Made by a program: the position numbers and the translations under genes. This document shows positions 45,670-54,002 of a stretch of DNA of 64,000 bases, one piece after another. Position 1 is the first letter of the stretch, and every line of letters begins with the position of its first letter. The DNA is from Marinomonas algicola (GTDB lineage Bacteria; Pseudomonadota; Gammaproteobacteria; Pseudomonadales; Marinomonadaceae): contig NZ_CP061941.1 of the NCBI RefSeq assembly GCF_014805825.1, positions 1,054,001-1,118,000 on the forward strand. Direction: 5' to 3'. The notes below the pieces were generated by a model. The model saw only the letters and a program-made list of their open reading frames with translations. It was not told the DNA's origin and did no database searches.

Positions 45670-46557
45670 TTAACGAACGCCAATCTGTTCCCAGAATGCC
45701 TTTACAATAGGGTTGACTAGACTTTTCTTGAGAGTGAAAAAGCCAACATCAAATGCTTCTAACTCTGGTTGTATGTCTAAAATCGTAATCTTGCTTGCTA
45801 AAGGGCTATTATCTAAAACAATTTTGGGTACAACGCCAACACCAAACCCAAGAGAAACCATACTTACAATGGCTTCATTACCTGACACTTGAGCATATAT
45901 GTTGGGCTTAATGCCTTTTTGCTTGAACCAATGATCTGATCGAGTTCGAGCAAGGCCCTCTTCTGACAATATCATTGGGATCTCATTCCATAACAACGCT
46001 TGTTTATTCGATAAGCCAAGCATGTTGCTTGCCAGTGAATCATTAGGTGCGATGAATACCAATGGTGAGATAGCAATGCGCTTAAATGCTAAATTATTTG
46101 GAATGCTTGATGGGCGAGCGGCGATGGCTATGTCTTCATTCTTTTCGACAATTCTAGAAAGTGCCAGTGCCGTATCTCCAGTGTGAAGTTTCATTTCTAT
46201 CTTAGGGTGGAGCCCTCTGAATTGGCTTAGAATATCGTATAAAAAGCTATAACTTGCCGTCACAGAGCAATAAAGGCTAATTTCCCCTGTTAACTGAGCG
46301 CTTTGAATATCTAATGATTGTTTAAAAACTTGCCAATGGGTGAGGCTTTCTCGGCAGTAGGTCTGAAAAACTTGTCCTTCTCTTGTCAAAGAAACTGAAC
46401 GGTTGTCTCTGGTGAGTAAGCAGTGACCTAAGTTTTCTTCTAGTTGCTTTATATGGCGGCTTAGTGTGGAAGGGCTCATATGAAAGGCATCACTTGTTCG
46501 GCTGAAGTGAAGCGACTCAGATAAATGTAAAAAAATTTTGAGTGTTTTAATATCCAA
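45670..46557 (-). CDS. ilvY: LysR-family activator IlvY
   Basis: 295 residues. It is close to E. coli IlvY along its length: DIKTLKIFLHLSESLHFSRT, HMSPSTLSRHIKQLEENLG, LTRDNRSVSLTREGQ, GEISLYCSVTASYSFLYDIL, VEIKL-like KIEMKLHTGDTALAL, SGNEAIVSMVSLGFGVGVVP and the end PIVKAFWEQIG. IlvY senses acetolactate and activates ilvC. Here ilvC is not adjacent; the gene is convergent with ilvIH and downstream of an aminotransferase. It could act on ilvC elsewhere or on this cluster. Confidence 0.88.
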   Translation of the reverse strand: MDIKTLKIFLHLSESLHFSRTSDAFHMSPSTLSRHIKQLEENLGHCLLTRDNRSVSLTREGQVFQTYCRESLTHWQVFKQSLDIQSAQLTGEISLYCSVTASYSFLYDILSQFRGLHPKIEMKLHTGDTALALSRIVEKNEDIAIAARPSSIPNNLAFKRIAISPLVFIAPNDSLASNMLGLSNKQALLWNEIPMILSEEGLARTRSDHWFKQKGIKPNIYAQVSGNEAIVSMVSLGFGVGVVPKIVLDNSPLASKITILDIQPELEAFDVGFFTLKKSLVNPIVKAFWEQIGVR

Positions 46558-46716
46558 AGAAATAAAACCTGTTATTGGGTTAGCGAAGTAGCATAGTACA
46601 AACTTTTGAGGTGCCGCAACAATAAATGTTTTATCGGTTATTTTGTAGGGAGGGTTACTTGAAAAGAAGCGTCAGCTTAATAAGTAAACTGACGCTTTGC
46701 TTTTTAATGATAAACG

Positions 46717-47913
46717 CTAGCCGACGACTGTCGCAATAGCATCACACAAGTAGTCGATATTTTCATCGGTAATGCCGGCAATGTTCATACGGCCAGTATC
46801 CGCAATATAGATTGAGTATTCACTTCTTAAGGTGCGTACTTGTTCAAGCGTTAATCCAGAATAGGAAAACATGCCTCGTTGAGCACGGATGAAGCTGAAA
46901 TCTTTTTTGACATCGGTTGATGCAAGTTTTTCTACCAGTTTACTGCGTAGTGTGTTGATACGGTTGCGCATCGAACTTACTTCATCAGTCCATTCCGCTT
47001 TGAGATCTGGGTCGTTCATAATGGTATAAACAACAGCCGCACCGTGAGCAGGTGGCATTGAGTAGTTTGCACGAATGGCCAAGCCGATAATTGAATAAGC
47101 ATTGCTTGCCTCTTCTGATGTTTCAGCAATGATACTCAATCCACCACAGCGCTCTCGGTAAATGCCAAAGTTTTTAGAAAAAGAGTTGCAAATAAGCATG
47201 TTTGGAATAATTGAAGCCATGTGTCTAAGGCCTGCCATGTCTTCGTCTAAACCGTCTCCAAAACCTTGATAAGCGGCATCAACAAGAGGGAGCATGCCTT
47301 TTTCTTTAACCAGTGTTGTTATTGCCTCCCATTGTGAGAAGGATAGATCTACACCTGTTGGGTTGTGACAACAAGCGTGAAGTAGAATTGTATCTCCTGC
47401 TTTAGCCTGGGCTTTTAGTGTGGCTATCATGTCGTCGAAACGTATTCCATTTGTTTCAGGGTCGTAGTAAGGGTACGTTTCAATGTTCAGTCCCGCGCTG
47501 CGGAAAATTGGTAAATGATTACCCCATGTTGGGTCACTTACCCAAATTCTTGGGTTCGGTAGATTTGCTCCAATAAAGTCAGCCGCTACTTTAAGTGCAC
47601 CTGTTCCACCTGGGGTCTGTGCTGAAAAAATACGCTTATCTTGAATAATTGTGCTTTCTTTGCCCAATAGTAACTCTTGAATGACGGTGGCAAATTCTGG
47701 TGCGCCATTTATACCTAGGTAGCTCTTTGAGTCTTCCTGTTGCAACAAAATGGCTTCTGCTTTTTTGACACTGTTTAAAACAGGTGTATTACCGTTATCA
47801 TCTTTGTAAACACCAACACCTAAATCTATTTTTTTTGGGTTCGGGTCATTCCTATGAGCAATGATTAGAGCAAGTAAAGGATCGCCAGGAACGGCGCTTA
47901 GATGTTTAAACAT
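46717..47913 (-). CDS. Aromatic/aspartate aminotransferase, TyrB/AspC family
   Basis: 398 residues from ATG 47913 (AGGACC upstream), matching the usual MFKHLSAVPGDPLLALI start; an in-frame extension to 48003 adds non-homologous residues. Class I PLP enzyme: IDLGVGVYKDDNGNTPVL, TPGGTGALKVAADF, HACCHNPTGVDLSFSQW, and the PLP Lys in NSFSKNFGIYRERCGGL. Substrates are aspartate, aromatic or branched amino acids with 2-oxoglutarate. Sequence alone does not separate TyrB from AspC. Upstream of ilvY on the same strand. Confidence 0.93.
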   Translation of the reverse strand: MFKHLSAVPGDPLLALIIAHRNDPNPKKIDLGVGVYKDDNGNTPVLNSVKKAEAILLQQEDSKSYLGINGAPEFATVIQELLLGKESTIIQDKRIFSAQTPGGTGALKVAADFIGANLPNPRIWVSDPTWGNHLPIFRSAGLNIETYPYYDPETNGIRFDDMIATLKAQAKAGDTILLHACCHNPTGVDLSFSQWEAITTLVKEKGMLPLVDAAYQGFGDGLDEDMAGLRHMASIIPNMLICNSFSKNFGIYRERCGGLSIIAETSEEASNAYSIIGLAIRANYSMPPAHGAAVVYTIMNDPDLKAEWTDEVSSMRNRINTLRSKLVEKLASTDVKKDFSFIRAQRGMFSYSGLTLEQVRTLRSEYSIYIADTGRMNIAGITDENIDYLCDAIATVVG

Positions 47914-48271
47914 GATAAAAATAGGTCCTAGTGAGTAGTGAAAAAATGGCTTTAACCCTTTGTCGTGATAGAATTGATACAAAGATGATCTATGTAGAAA
48001 CATGCTTCGTAACCTATAATTCTATATTCAACATTGTAAAGCCATTAAATAGGTTTGTTGCTATAAAATTAATGGTTATATGAACTAATGAATATAGCAC
48101 CAATTAACTGTTTATTGTGCCCTTTTTTGTACGAAATACAATGCAAAAAAACATATAATTGAGGCTTTTTTTAATGGATTATTCTGACTATATAATTTTT
48201 AATTTTATGTTTTCTTACTGACTTTTTTCTTTCTTAGAATAACCGGATCCAAGCTGTGTAATAGGATAATA
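47914..48271. other. AT-rich divergent intergenic region
   Basis: 358 bp between the aminotransferase and the GGDEF-EAL gene. It contains a TATAAT at 48191-48196 that may serve the plus-strand gene, with no convincing -35. No small gene or RNA was recognised. Confidence 0.4.
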
Positions 48272-50221
48272 ATGAAAAAAAAATCATCTAGCTATCATGT
48301 CCAGTTAAGTCTTTTAGAGTTAGCGTATAAAAATAATTTGTACAGTATCTTGGTTAATTTTACGGCCTTAATCTGTGTTTATTATCAAATTGCGTCTTTG
48401 GCTATTCCGTATATAGATCTATGGTTTTATTTTACTGTATTTTTTATGTTCGTTCGTTTAATCATTGACCTATCTTACAAAAAGTTTTTTTCTGCAGAGA
48501 AATCATCATTAACACCAAAAAATCTTCATAAATGGTCAGTTTTATACACTTCAGGGGTCATTCTGGGCGGCTTGTCTTGGGCGATCATAGCGGTTATTGC
48601 GCTTCCTAATTTGGGGATAGAAGGGAAATTTGTTGTAACAGTGATATCCAGCGCTTTAGCTGGTGGGGCGACTGGTGTGTTGGCTCCAAATAAAGTAGTA
48701 GGTAAAATATTTATTGTTTTGACGCTCTTGCCTGCCAGCATAACATTGGTTTTTATTACGCCATCGCTACCTTTGTTGGGTTTTCTTGGGACCTTTTTCT
48801 GTTTCGTTATGTTGGTGGGTCATCACCATAACCATAATCAAATATTGGATAATATTGAATTAACCTTCAAAAATGATGATTTATTAAGCAGTTTGCAACG
48901 GCAAAATCAAAAAGTGTTAGATTTAAACTATCGTTTGGAAAATCGAGTAAAAGAAAGAACAGCTGATCTAGAAAAAATGGCCCTTACTGATCGCTTAACT
49001 CAGTTGAATAATAGAGAGGGCTTTTTAGGTCAATGCCGACAACTTGCTCTTTCATTTCACTCTTTGAAATTTTATTTCTTTGATCTAGACCGATTTAAGC
49101 AAATTAATGATAGTAAAGGGCATGAAGTAGGCGATTTGGTGCTTCAGCATATTAGTACGCTTTTGCTTGATGTTTTGCCTGAACAGACGGTAGTTGGCAG
49201 GTGGGGAGGTGACGAATTTGTTATTTGTTCACCGAATGATTTAGAAAAATTAGACGCTTTGGATGTTCTTTGTAACGCTTTTTCTGAAGCGGTTTATATT
49301 AAAAACAAGCGAGTCGAAGTATGCATGACCATTGGGGCGGCTCATTACCCTGAAGATGTTAATGACATTGAAGAGGCAATACATGCAGCAGACCTGGCGG
49401 CAACGTATTTAAAACGAAACGGTAATCGAGGCGCGGTATTGCGCTTCAACCATGAGCTACTGCGTCAGAGTGAATTAACCTCTGGCCTAATTAATATCCT
49501 TCATGAAAAAAATTACAGTGAGTATTTTCATTTAGAGTATCAATCGATCGTTGATGAATGGGGAAATGTTTCTTCCATAGAAACCTTGTCTCGTTTAAAA
49601 CATCCTCAGCTAGGTAATATTCCGCCTCTTGATTTCATTCCTGTTATTGAAAATACAGGTCATATTATGCAGTTTGGGTGTTGGGTATTAGAAAATGCTC
49701 TTAACTATGTAAAAGAGCTGCGCAAGTCTAACCCTGAGTTATCTATTGCCGTTAATGTCTCCCCAATTCAATTAAAAGATGACTATTTTTACAAAACAAT
49801 CCAAAGGTTATTGTTGGGTTCTGGAGTACCAGCTAATGCCTTGACTTTGGAGATTACAGAGTCAGTTCTAGAAGATACGAACCTTGAGGGTATCATTTCT
49901 CAGATTGAACTATTAAAAAATATAGGCGTTAATATTCATATTGATGACTTTGGAACAGGTTACTCTTCTTTAACAAGGTTAAGGACGTTGCCCGCTCATA
50001 CTCTAAAAATTGATCGGAGCTTTGTTGTTGATATGGCGACACAAGGAGATGGTCTGATTAAAGGTATTTTGAGTATTGCTGGTCAGTTTAATTTAGACAT
50101 TATTGTAGAAGGCGTTGAAACTGAAGAGCAATTTATTCAACTTAAAGCCCTTGGTTGCACAAAATTTCAAGGTTTTTATTTTTCTATGCCAAATAGGGAT
50201 GCTGACCTCTTTTTACTCTAA
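48272..50221 (+). CDS. Membrane GGDEF-EAL c-di-GMP turnover protein
   Basis: 649 residues. Five or six membrane helices in residues 20-185 (like a MASE-type N-terminus), a coiled linker (LQRQNQKVLDLNYRLENRVK), a GGDEF domain about 235-390 with an intact RWGGDEFVIC, and an EAL domain about 400-645. The EAL signature reads ETL with the metal Glu kept, and NVSPIQL, EITESVLED, IDDFGTGYSSL, LKIDRSFV and VEGVETEEQ are all present. So both diguanylate cyclase and phosphodiesterase activities are possible. No RxxD inhibitory site is seen at the normal position. Convergent with the GGDEF gene. Confidence 0.92.
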   Translation: MKKKSSSYHVQLSLLELAYKNNLYSILVNFTALICVYYQIASLAIPYIDLWFYFTVFFMFVRLIIDLSYKKFFSAEKSSLTPKNLHKWSVLYTSGVILGGLSWAIIAVIALPNLGIEGKFVVTVISSALAGGATGVLAPNKVVGKIFIVLTLLPASITLVFITPSLPLLGFLGTFFCFVMLVGHHHNHNQILDNIELTFKNDDLLSSLQRQNQKVLDLNYRLENRVKERTADLEKMALTDRLTQLNNREGFLGQCRQLALSFHSLKFYFFDLDRFKQINDSKGHEVGDLVLQHISTLLLDVLPEQTVVGRWGGDEFVICSPNDLEKLDALDVLCNAFSEAVYIKNKRVEVCMTIGAAHYPEDVNDIEEAIHAADLAATYLKRNGNRGAVLRFNHELLRQSELTSGLINILHEKNYSEYFHLEYQSIVDEWGNVSSIETLSRLKHPQLGNIPPLDFIPVIENTGHIMQFGCWVLENALNYVKELRKSNPELSIAVNVSPIQLKDDYFYKTIQRLLLGSGVPANALTLEITESVLEDTNLEGIISQIELLKNIGVNIHIDDFGTGYSSLTRLRTLPAHTLKIDRSFVVDMATQGDGLIKGILSIAGQFNLDIIVEGVETEEQFIQLKALGCTKFQGFYFSMPNRDADLFLL

Positions 50222-50323
50222 TTCGCAGGTTCTTAATATGGTGTATTAGGGGGCAAGTGTGGGAAATAGGGCGTTACCTAATAATGAGCACCTCTTTTTT
50301 GGTATGACTTGAGTTGTGCTCTT

Positions 50324-50347
50324 TCACCTTGTGGTTGGTTAAGGTGA
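50324..50347. terminator. Small hairpin between convergent c-di-GMP genes
   Basis: TCACCTT (50324-50330) and AAGGTGA (50341-50347) pair perfectly around ten bases. No T-tract follows on either strand. A weak candidate transcript end. Confidence 0.35.
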
Positions 50348-50368
50348 GGACATAGAATTAATGGTTAT

Positions 50369-51463
50369 TTAGTCAGAAAAAACACAATTACGCCCATTGT
50401 TTTTGGCATCATACAGGTATCTGTCGGCTCGATTTATAGCGTCGTCAATGGTTTCTTTCTGATAGTCAAAGCGTGCTATTCCAAAACTAAGGGTGATATA
50501 AAAAGGGTCATCTAGGTTCCCAAAGCGAGTGGCTTCGATACGTCTTCTAAAGCGCTCTACCTCAGGTTGTATAATATCAAATAGGCTGGATGGAATAAAA
50601 ATCAAAAACTCCTCTCCGCCCCAGCGACTTATATGGGCATCTTTCCCCCATGTTTCTTTAAACTCTTTTGACAGCTTAACGAGAACAGTGTCTCCAATAT
50701 TATGTCCGTATTTGTCGTTTACTTTTTTAAAAAAATCGACATCACAGATGACAATGGCATTGTCAAAAAATTGTTCTTTTGAGTCATGTTCCTGAATTAT
50801 TTCTAGCATTCCCCGGCGATTTAGGAGGTTTGTCAATGGGTCTGTTTTTGATGCCTTTTCTAAATCGTGACTTAAATTCTTAAGTAGGCGTATCGACATC
50901 ATGCGAGAATATTCATAAAACGCGGATAAAAAAATCAGCACTAAAAAAGAGTAAACGATGCGTTGCTTTAATTCGATTGGCCAATCGTATGTTGCACCAA
51001 TTTCATTTGGAAATAGAAAGAGAGTGACTAAGACTAAAGAAAAACCGCAAACTTCTATCAGGCCCCGCCTTAGACCGTGGAGAAACATCGCAACAGGTGG
51101 AACACAGTAAATCCATAGGAAACCGGTCTGTTCAACGCCTCCTGTATAAATTAAAAAAAACATCAATAAAAATAGTGGATATAAAACAAGGTTTGAGGAA
51201 ACTTCGTAATTATAGGTAAGTCTTAGATAAAGATGATTAAATGTGTATAAAGAGGCAATTGATAAGGTTGCAATAGCAACCAGCATATCGTTTTTGATAA
51301 ACGCGTCAATACCGAGAGGTAGGGTGACTAAGATACCAACAAGGCAAAATAGGTTAATTAGTAGAATTCGTCTTGATTGCTCAGAGAAGTCATCGCCTGA
51401 TAAGCCACCGAATGCATAATTATGTATAAGCGCTTTAAAGCGAGAGACTAGAAGCTTGAACAT
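50369..51463 (-). CDS. Membrane diguanylate cyclase (GGDEF)
   Basis: 364 residues from ATG 51463, with AAGGT five bases upstream. About six membrane helices in residues 30-190, a short linker, then GGDEF domain from about 205 (KTDPLTNLLNRRGMLEII, VICDVDFFKKVNDKYGHNIG, RWGGEEFLIF, ADRYLYDAKNNGRN). The active-site loop GGEEF is intact. It makes c-di-GMP from two GTP. The I-site RxxD is not seen. Confidence 0.93.
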   Translation of the reverse strand: MFKLLVSRFKALIHNYAFGGLSGDDFSEQSRRILLINLFCLVGILVTLPLGIDAFIKNDMLVAIATLSIASLYTFNHLYLRLTYNYEVSSNLVLYPLFLLMFFLIYTGGVEQTGFLWIYCVPPVAMFLHGLRRGLIEVCGFSLVLVTLFLFPNEIGATYDWPIELKQRIVYSFLVLIFLSAFYEYSRMMSIRLLKNLSHDLEKASKTDPLTNLLNRRGMLEIIQEHDSKEQFFDNAIVICDVDFFKKVNDKYGHNIGDTVLVKLSKEFKETWGKDAHISRWGGEEFLIFIPSSLFDIIQPEVERFRRRIEATRFGNLDDPFYITLSFGIARFDYQKETIDDAINRADRYLYDAKNNGRNCVFSD

Positions 51464-52019
51464 CAATACCTTCTATGTGAAGCAACAAGTATAGTTTCAG
51501 TTTCAACTATAGCAACAGACTAAATTTTGTACCATTTTAATCTAATTAACCCGCTATACAATACTGAAACACAATTTTTTTTATAAAGATGTATTTATTT
51601 AACATTATTCGTTGATAAATCGGCTGTTTGTGATTGCAGAGACTAATCAAAGAGTAGTAATTGGAATTCCTTGGTAAATTGATAATAAAATCAGGTCAGT
51701 CAATAATGTAGAAATGAATGATTTATATAAGTAGGTGTAATGTCATCTGGTGGGTTTTATTTACTTAATCATAAAATAATGTGTTTAAGCACTTATAGTC
51801 TCTTAAACGTTCTTTATTTTCTATGGACTGTTTTGTTTTATTTGAAATTTTGCAAGGTCTTAATTCGAAAATTGTTTAGTATTAATGAAATATACATTTT
51901 GCTTTTTTGTCTTTATTTTTATTACTATAGAGTTTGGTATATATCAAAAATATTTGAGGGTTATATCATGCTTGGTGATTATTCTAGAATCGTTATGTTG
52001 GTTTATAAAGCAGTAGTAC
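51464..52019. other. AT-rich gap with one doubtful 96-residue ORF
   Basis: About 556 bp of low-GC DNA upstream of the EAL gene. A frame at 51740-52030 (MSSGGFYLLNHKIMCLSTYS onward) has AGGTG just before the ATG but encodes a Leu/Ile/Tyr/Phe-rich sequence typical of AT-rich non-coding DNA. It overlaps the start of the next gene by 11 bases. I leave it uncalled. Confidence 0.4.
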
Positions 52020-53957
52020 ATGATAAGTAGAAACTGGATTAGTCGAATTTCGGGAAAAATGACAGATAGGGTGTTTGCCCTAGTTATGTTGGTATTGTAT
52101 TTTTTAGCGATTACGTTATTTACGTATACGAGTGTTCAAACTCGTGAGGCTGAAATCAAATCTTCAATTAAGACGACACTGTTTACGGCCGCTATATCGG
52201 CTGAACATCTGATTGGTGTTGAGTTTGGACAGCATTTTTCTAAAGATACGCCACCGAATGAAACCATATATCGCTATATAGTAAACAAGTTAAATAAATG
52301 GGTAGATACGCTTCCAGTAAGCTATGTTTACTTGATGGATATGGTGGATGGCCAGGTCTATTTTGTTATTAGTAACGAAACAGTTGAAGAAAGAAAAAAT
52401 GGTGTTTTCAGCGAATTTTATCGACCTTATGATTCTGCTCCGGAATCGCTTTTAAGGAGCTTCGTTACGCAAGAAACAATATTTAGTGATGTTTATGAAA
52501 ATGAATACGGAACCTTTCAGTCTATTTTTGTTCCTGTTGAACGCAAAAATGGCAGTGTTTATGTCCTAGCCGCCGATATTTCTGTTGAAGGGGGCTATTC
52601 AATAATTTGGAAAAGTATACATAAATCATTGTGGCTTACATTGTTGTTTTTATTGCCACTAATGCCAATGATGTATTTTTACTTTGAACTACAGAAACAG
52701 AAAAGAAACGACCTTTGGGACTCACTCTATAAAGATAAATTAACCGCCTTACCTAATTCCTATCAGTTGCACAACGCCTTAAAAAGTAACCAAACGTTTT
52801 TCTCCGGTATATTAATCTCATTTATGGGTATTGATGACATAAGCTTGCAATTTGGCCGATCAATTAGAGACAGTTTATTGGTTCGTTTAACTCAGGAGTT
52901 GAATGTATTACCTCCTTCGTACATGACACTTTATCGTATTAAAGGCGGTGAATTTTTTCTTCTATCTGATGCCATTGATGAATCATTATTATATTTAATT
53001 GTTGAGGACATTTTGTACGGTATTAATGGCCGTAAAGTCATTGAAGGCAACCGGCTTGATCTAAAAGAGGTAATTATTACGGCAAATGCAGGTGTTGTTG
53101 TTAAGGCTCAAGGGCACCAGCTATTCCAACATGCGAAAGATGCCTTAAGCAAAACGTTAGACTTAGGTCAGCCTTTTTTTGTTTTTCGAAATCATAAAGA
53201 GCAAAGCAAACAGTTAGCGTCGGATTATTTTTGGCAAAATGAAGTGGCTCAAGCATTAATAGAAAACCGAGTCGTTCCTTTCTTTCAGCCTATTTTTGAC
53301 AACCAAAAAGGTCGAGTTGAACGTTATGAAATACTGGTTCGTTTAATTAATAAAGAGGGTGATATTGTCACGCCTCATGCCTTTTTAGATCCTATTAGGC
53401 ATTGTTACCTTTATAAGCATATGACTCATTGTATGATTGAAAAAGGCTGTAAGGCTTTTGCTAATCGTACAGAATCGATTACTTTGAATCTGTGTAAATC
53501 GGATTTACTTGATAATGAAACCTTAGACTTTCTGAAGAATTCAATTCAGCAATGTAATTTAGACGGCCGAGTAACGATAGAAGTCGTTGAGTCCGACTGG
53601 ATAGGCAACCAGCACGAAATATTTGCAGTCCTTAGGTCTTTGAGATCTGTCGGCCTGTCTATTGCTATTGATGATTTTGGCAGTGGTTACTCGAATTTCG
53701 ATCAATTACTTAAGATGGAAGTGGATTATATTAAAATAGATGGGTCGCTTATAAAGTCAATGTTTAAAAGTGAACGAGCGTTCTCTATGGTTGAAGCTAT
53801 TATCGCGTTAGCAAAAGGGTTAAATGTGCCTGTGATACCTGAATTTGTTGAAAACCAAACTATGCTCAGTAAACTTCAAGAACTCGGCTGTGAATTTGCT
53901 CAAGGCTATGTAACGGGTCGCCCTATACCTGTCGAGGAATTGCCTAAAACGAATTAA
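52020..53957 (+). CDS. Membrane sensor with degenerate GGDEF and EAL domain
   Basis: 645 residues. TM1 about 17-38, a periplasmic sensor domain about 40-195, TM2 about 200-222. The GGDEF-like domain (about 235-390) has KGGEF in place of GGDEF and lacks the usual GTP residues, so it is probably inactive. The EAL domain (about 405-640) has EIL with the metal Glu, LNLCKSDLL, EVVESDW, IDDFGSGYSNF, IKIDGSLI and PEFVENQ, so phosphodiesterase activity is likely. Start at ATG 52020; no strong ribosome-binding site. The periplasmic part may sense a ligand. Confidence 0.9.
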   Translation: MISRNWISRISGKMTDRVFALVMLVLYFLAITLFTYTSVQTREAEIKSSIKTTLFTAAISAEHLIGVEFGQHFSKDTPPNETIYRYIVNKLNKWVDTLPVSYVYLMDMVDGQVYFVISNETVEERKNGVFSEFYRPYDSAPESLLRSFVTQETIFSDVYENEYGTFQSIFVPVERKNGSVYVLAADISVEGGYSIIWKSIHKSLWLTLLFLLPLMPMMYFYFELQKQKRNDLWDSLYKDKLTALPNSYQLHNALKSNQTFFSGILISFMGIDDISLQFGRSIRDSLLVRLTQELNVLPPSYMTLYRIKGGEFFLLSDAIDESLLYLIVEDILYGINGRKVIEGNRLDLKEVIITANAGVVVKAQGHQLFQHAKDALSKTLDLGQPFFVFRNHKEQSKQLASDYFWQNEVAQALIENRVVPFFQPIFDNQKGRVERYEILVRLINKEGDIVTPHAFLDPIRHCYLYKHMTHCMIEKGCKAFANRTESITLNLCKSDLLDNETLDFLKNSIQQCNLDGRVTIEVVESDWIGNQHEIFAVLRSLRSVGLSIAIDDFGSGYSNFDQLLKMEVDYIKIDGSLIKSMFKSERAFSMVEAIIALAKGLNVPVIPEFVENQTMLSKLQELGCEFAQGYVTGRPIPVEELPKTN

Positions 53958-54002
53958 CCTCTAAATTGAAAATTTATCTCATACTTCTGTGAAGGTTTGA
54001 CG

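Noticed and set aside
47914..48003. 30-residue extension of the aminotransferase
   Set aside because: Family members start at the MFKHLSAVPGDPLL equivalent; the extension is not conserved-looking and lies before the good ribosome-binding site.
51740..52030. 96-residue hydrophobic ORF before the EAL gene
   Set aside because: AT-rich composition (Leu/Ile/Tyr/Phe) is typical of non-coding DNA, and it overlaps the EAL start; kept only as a note.
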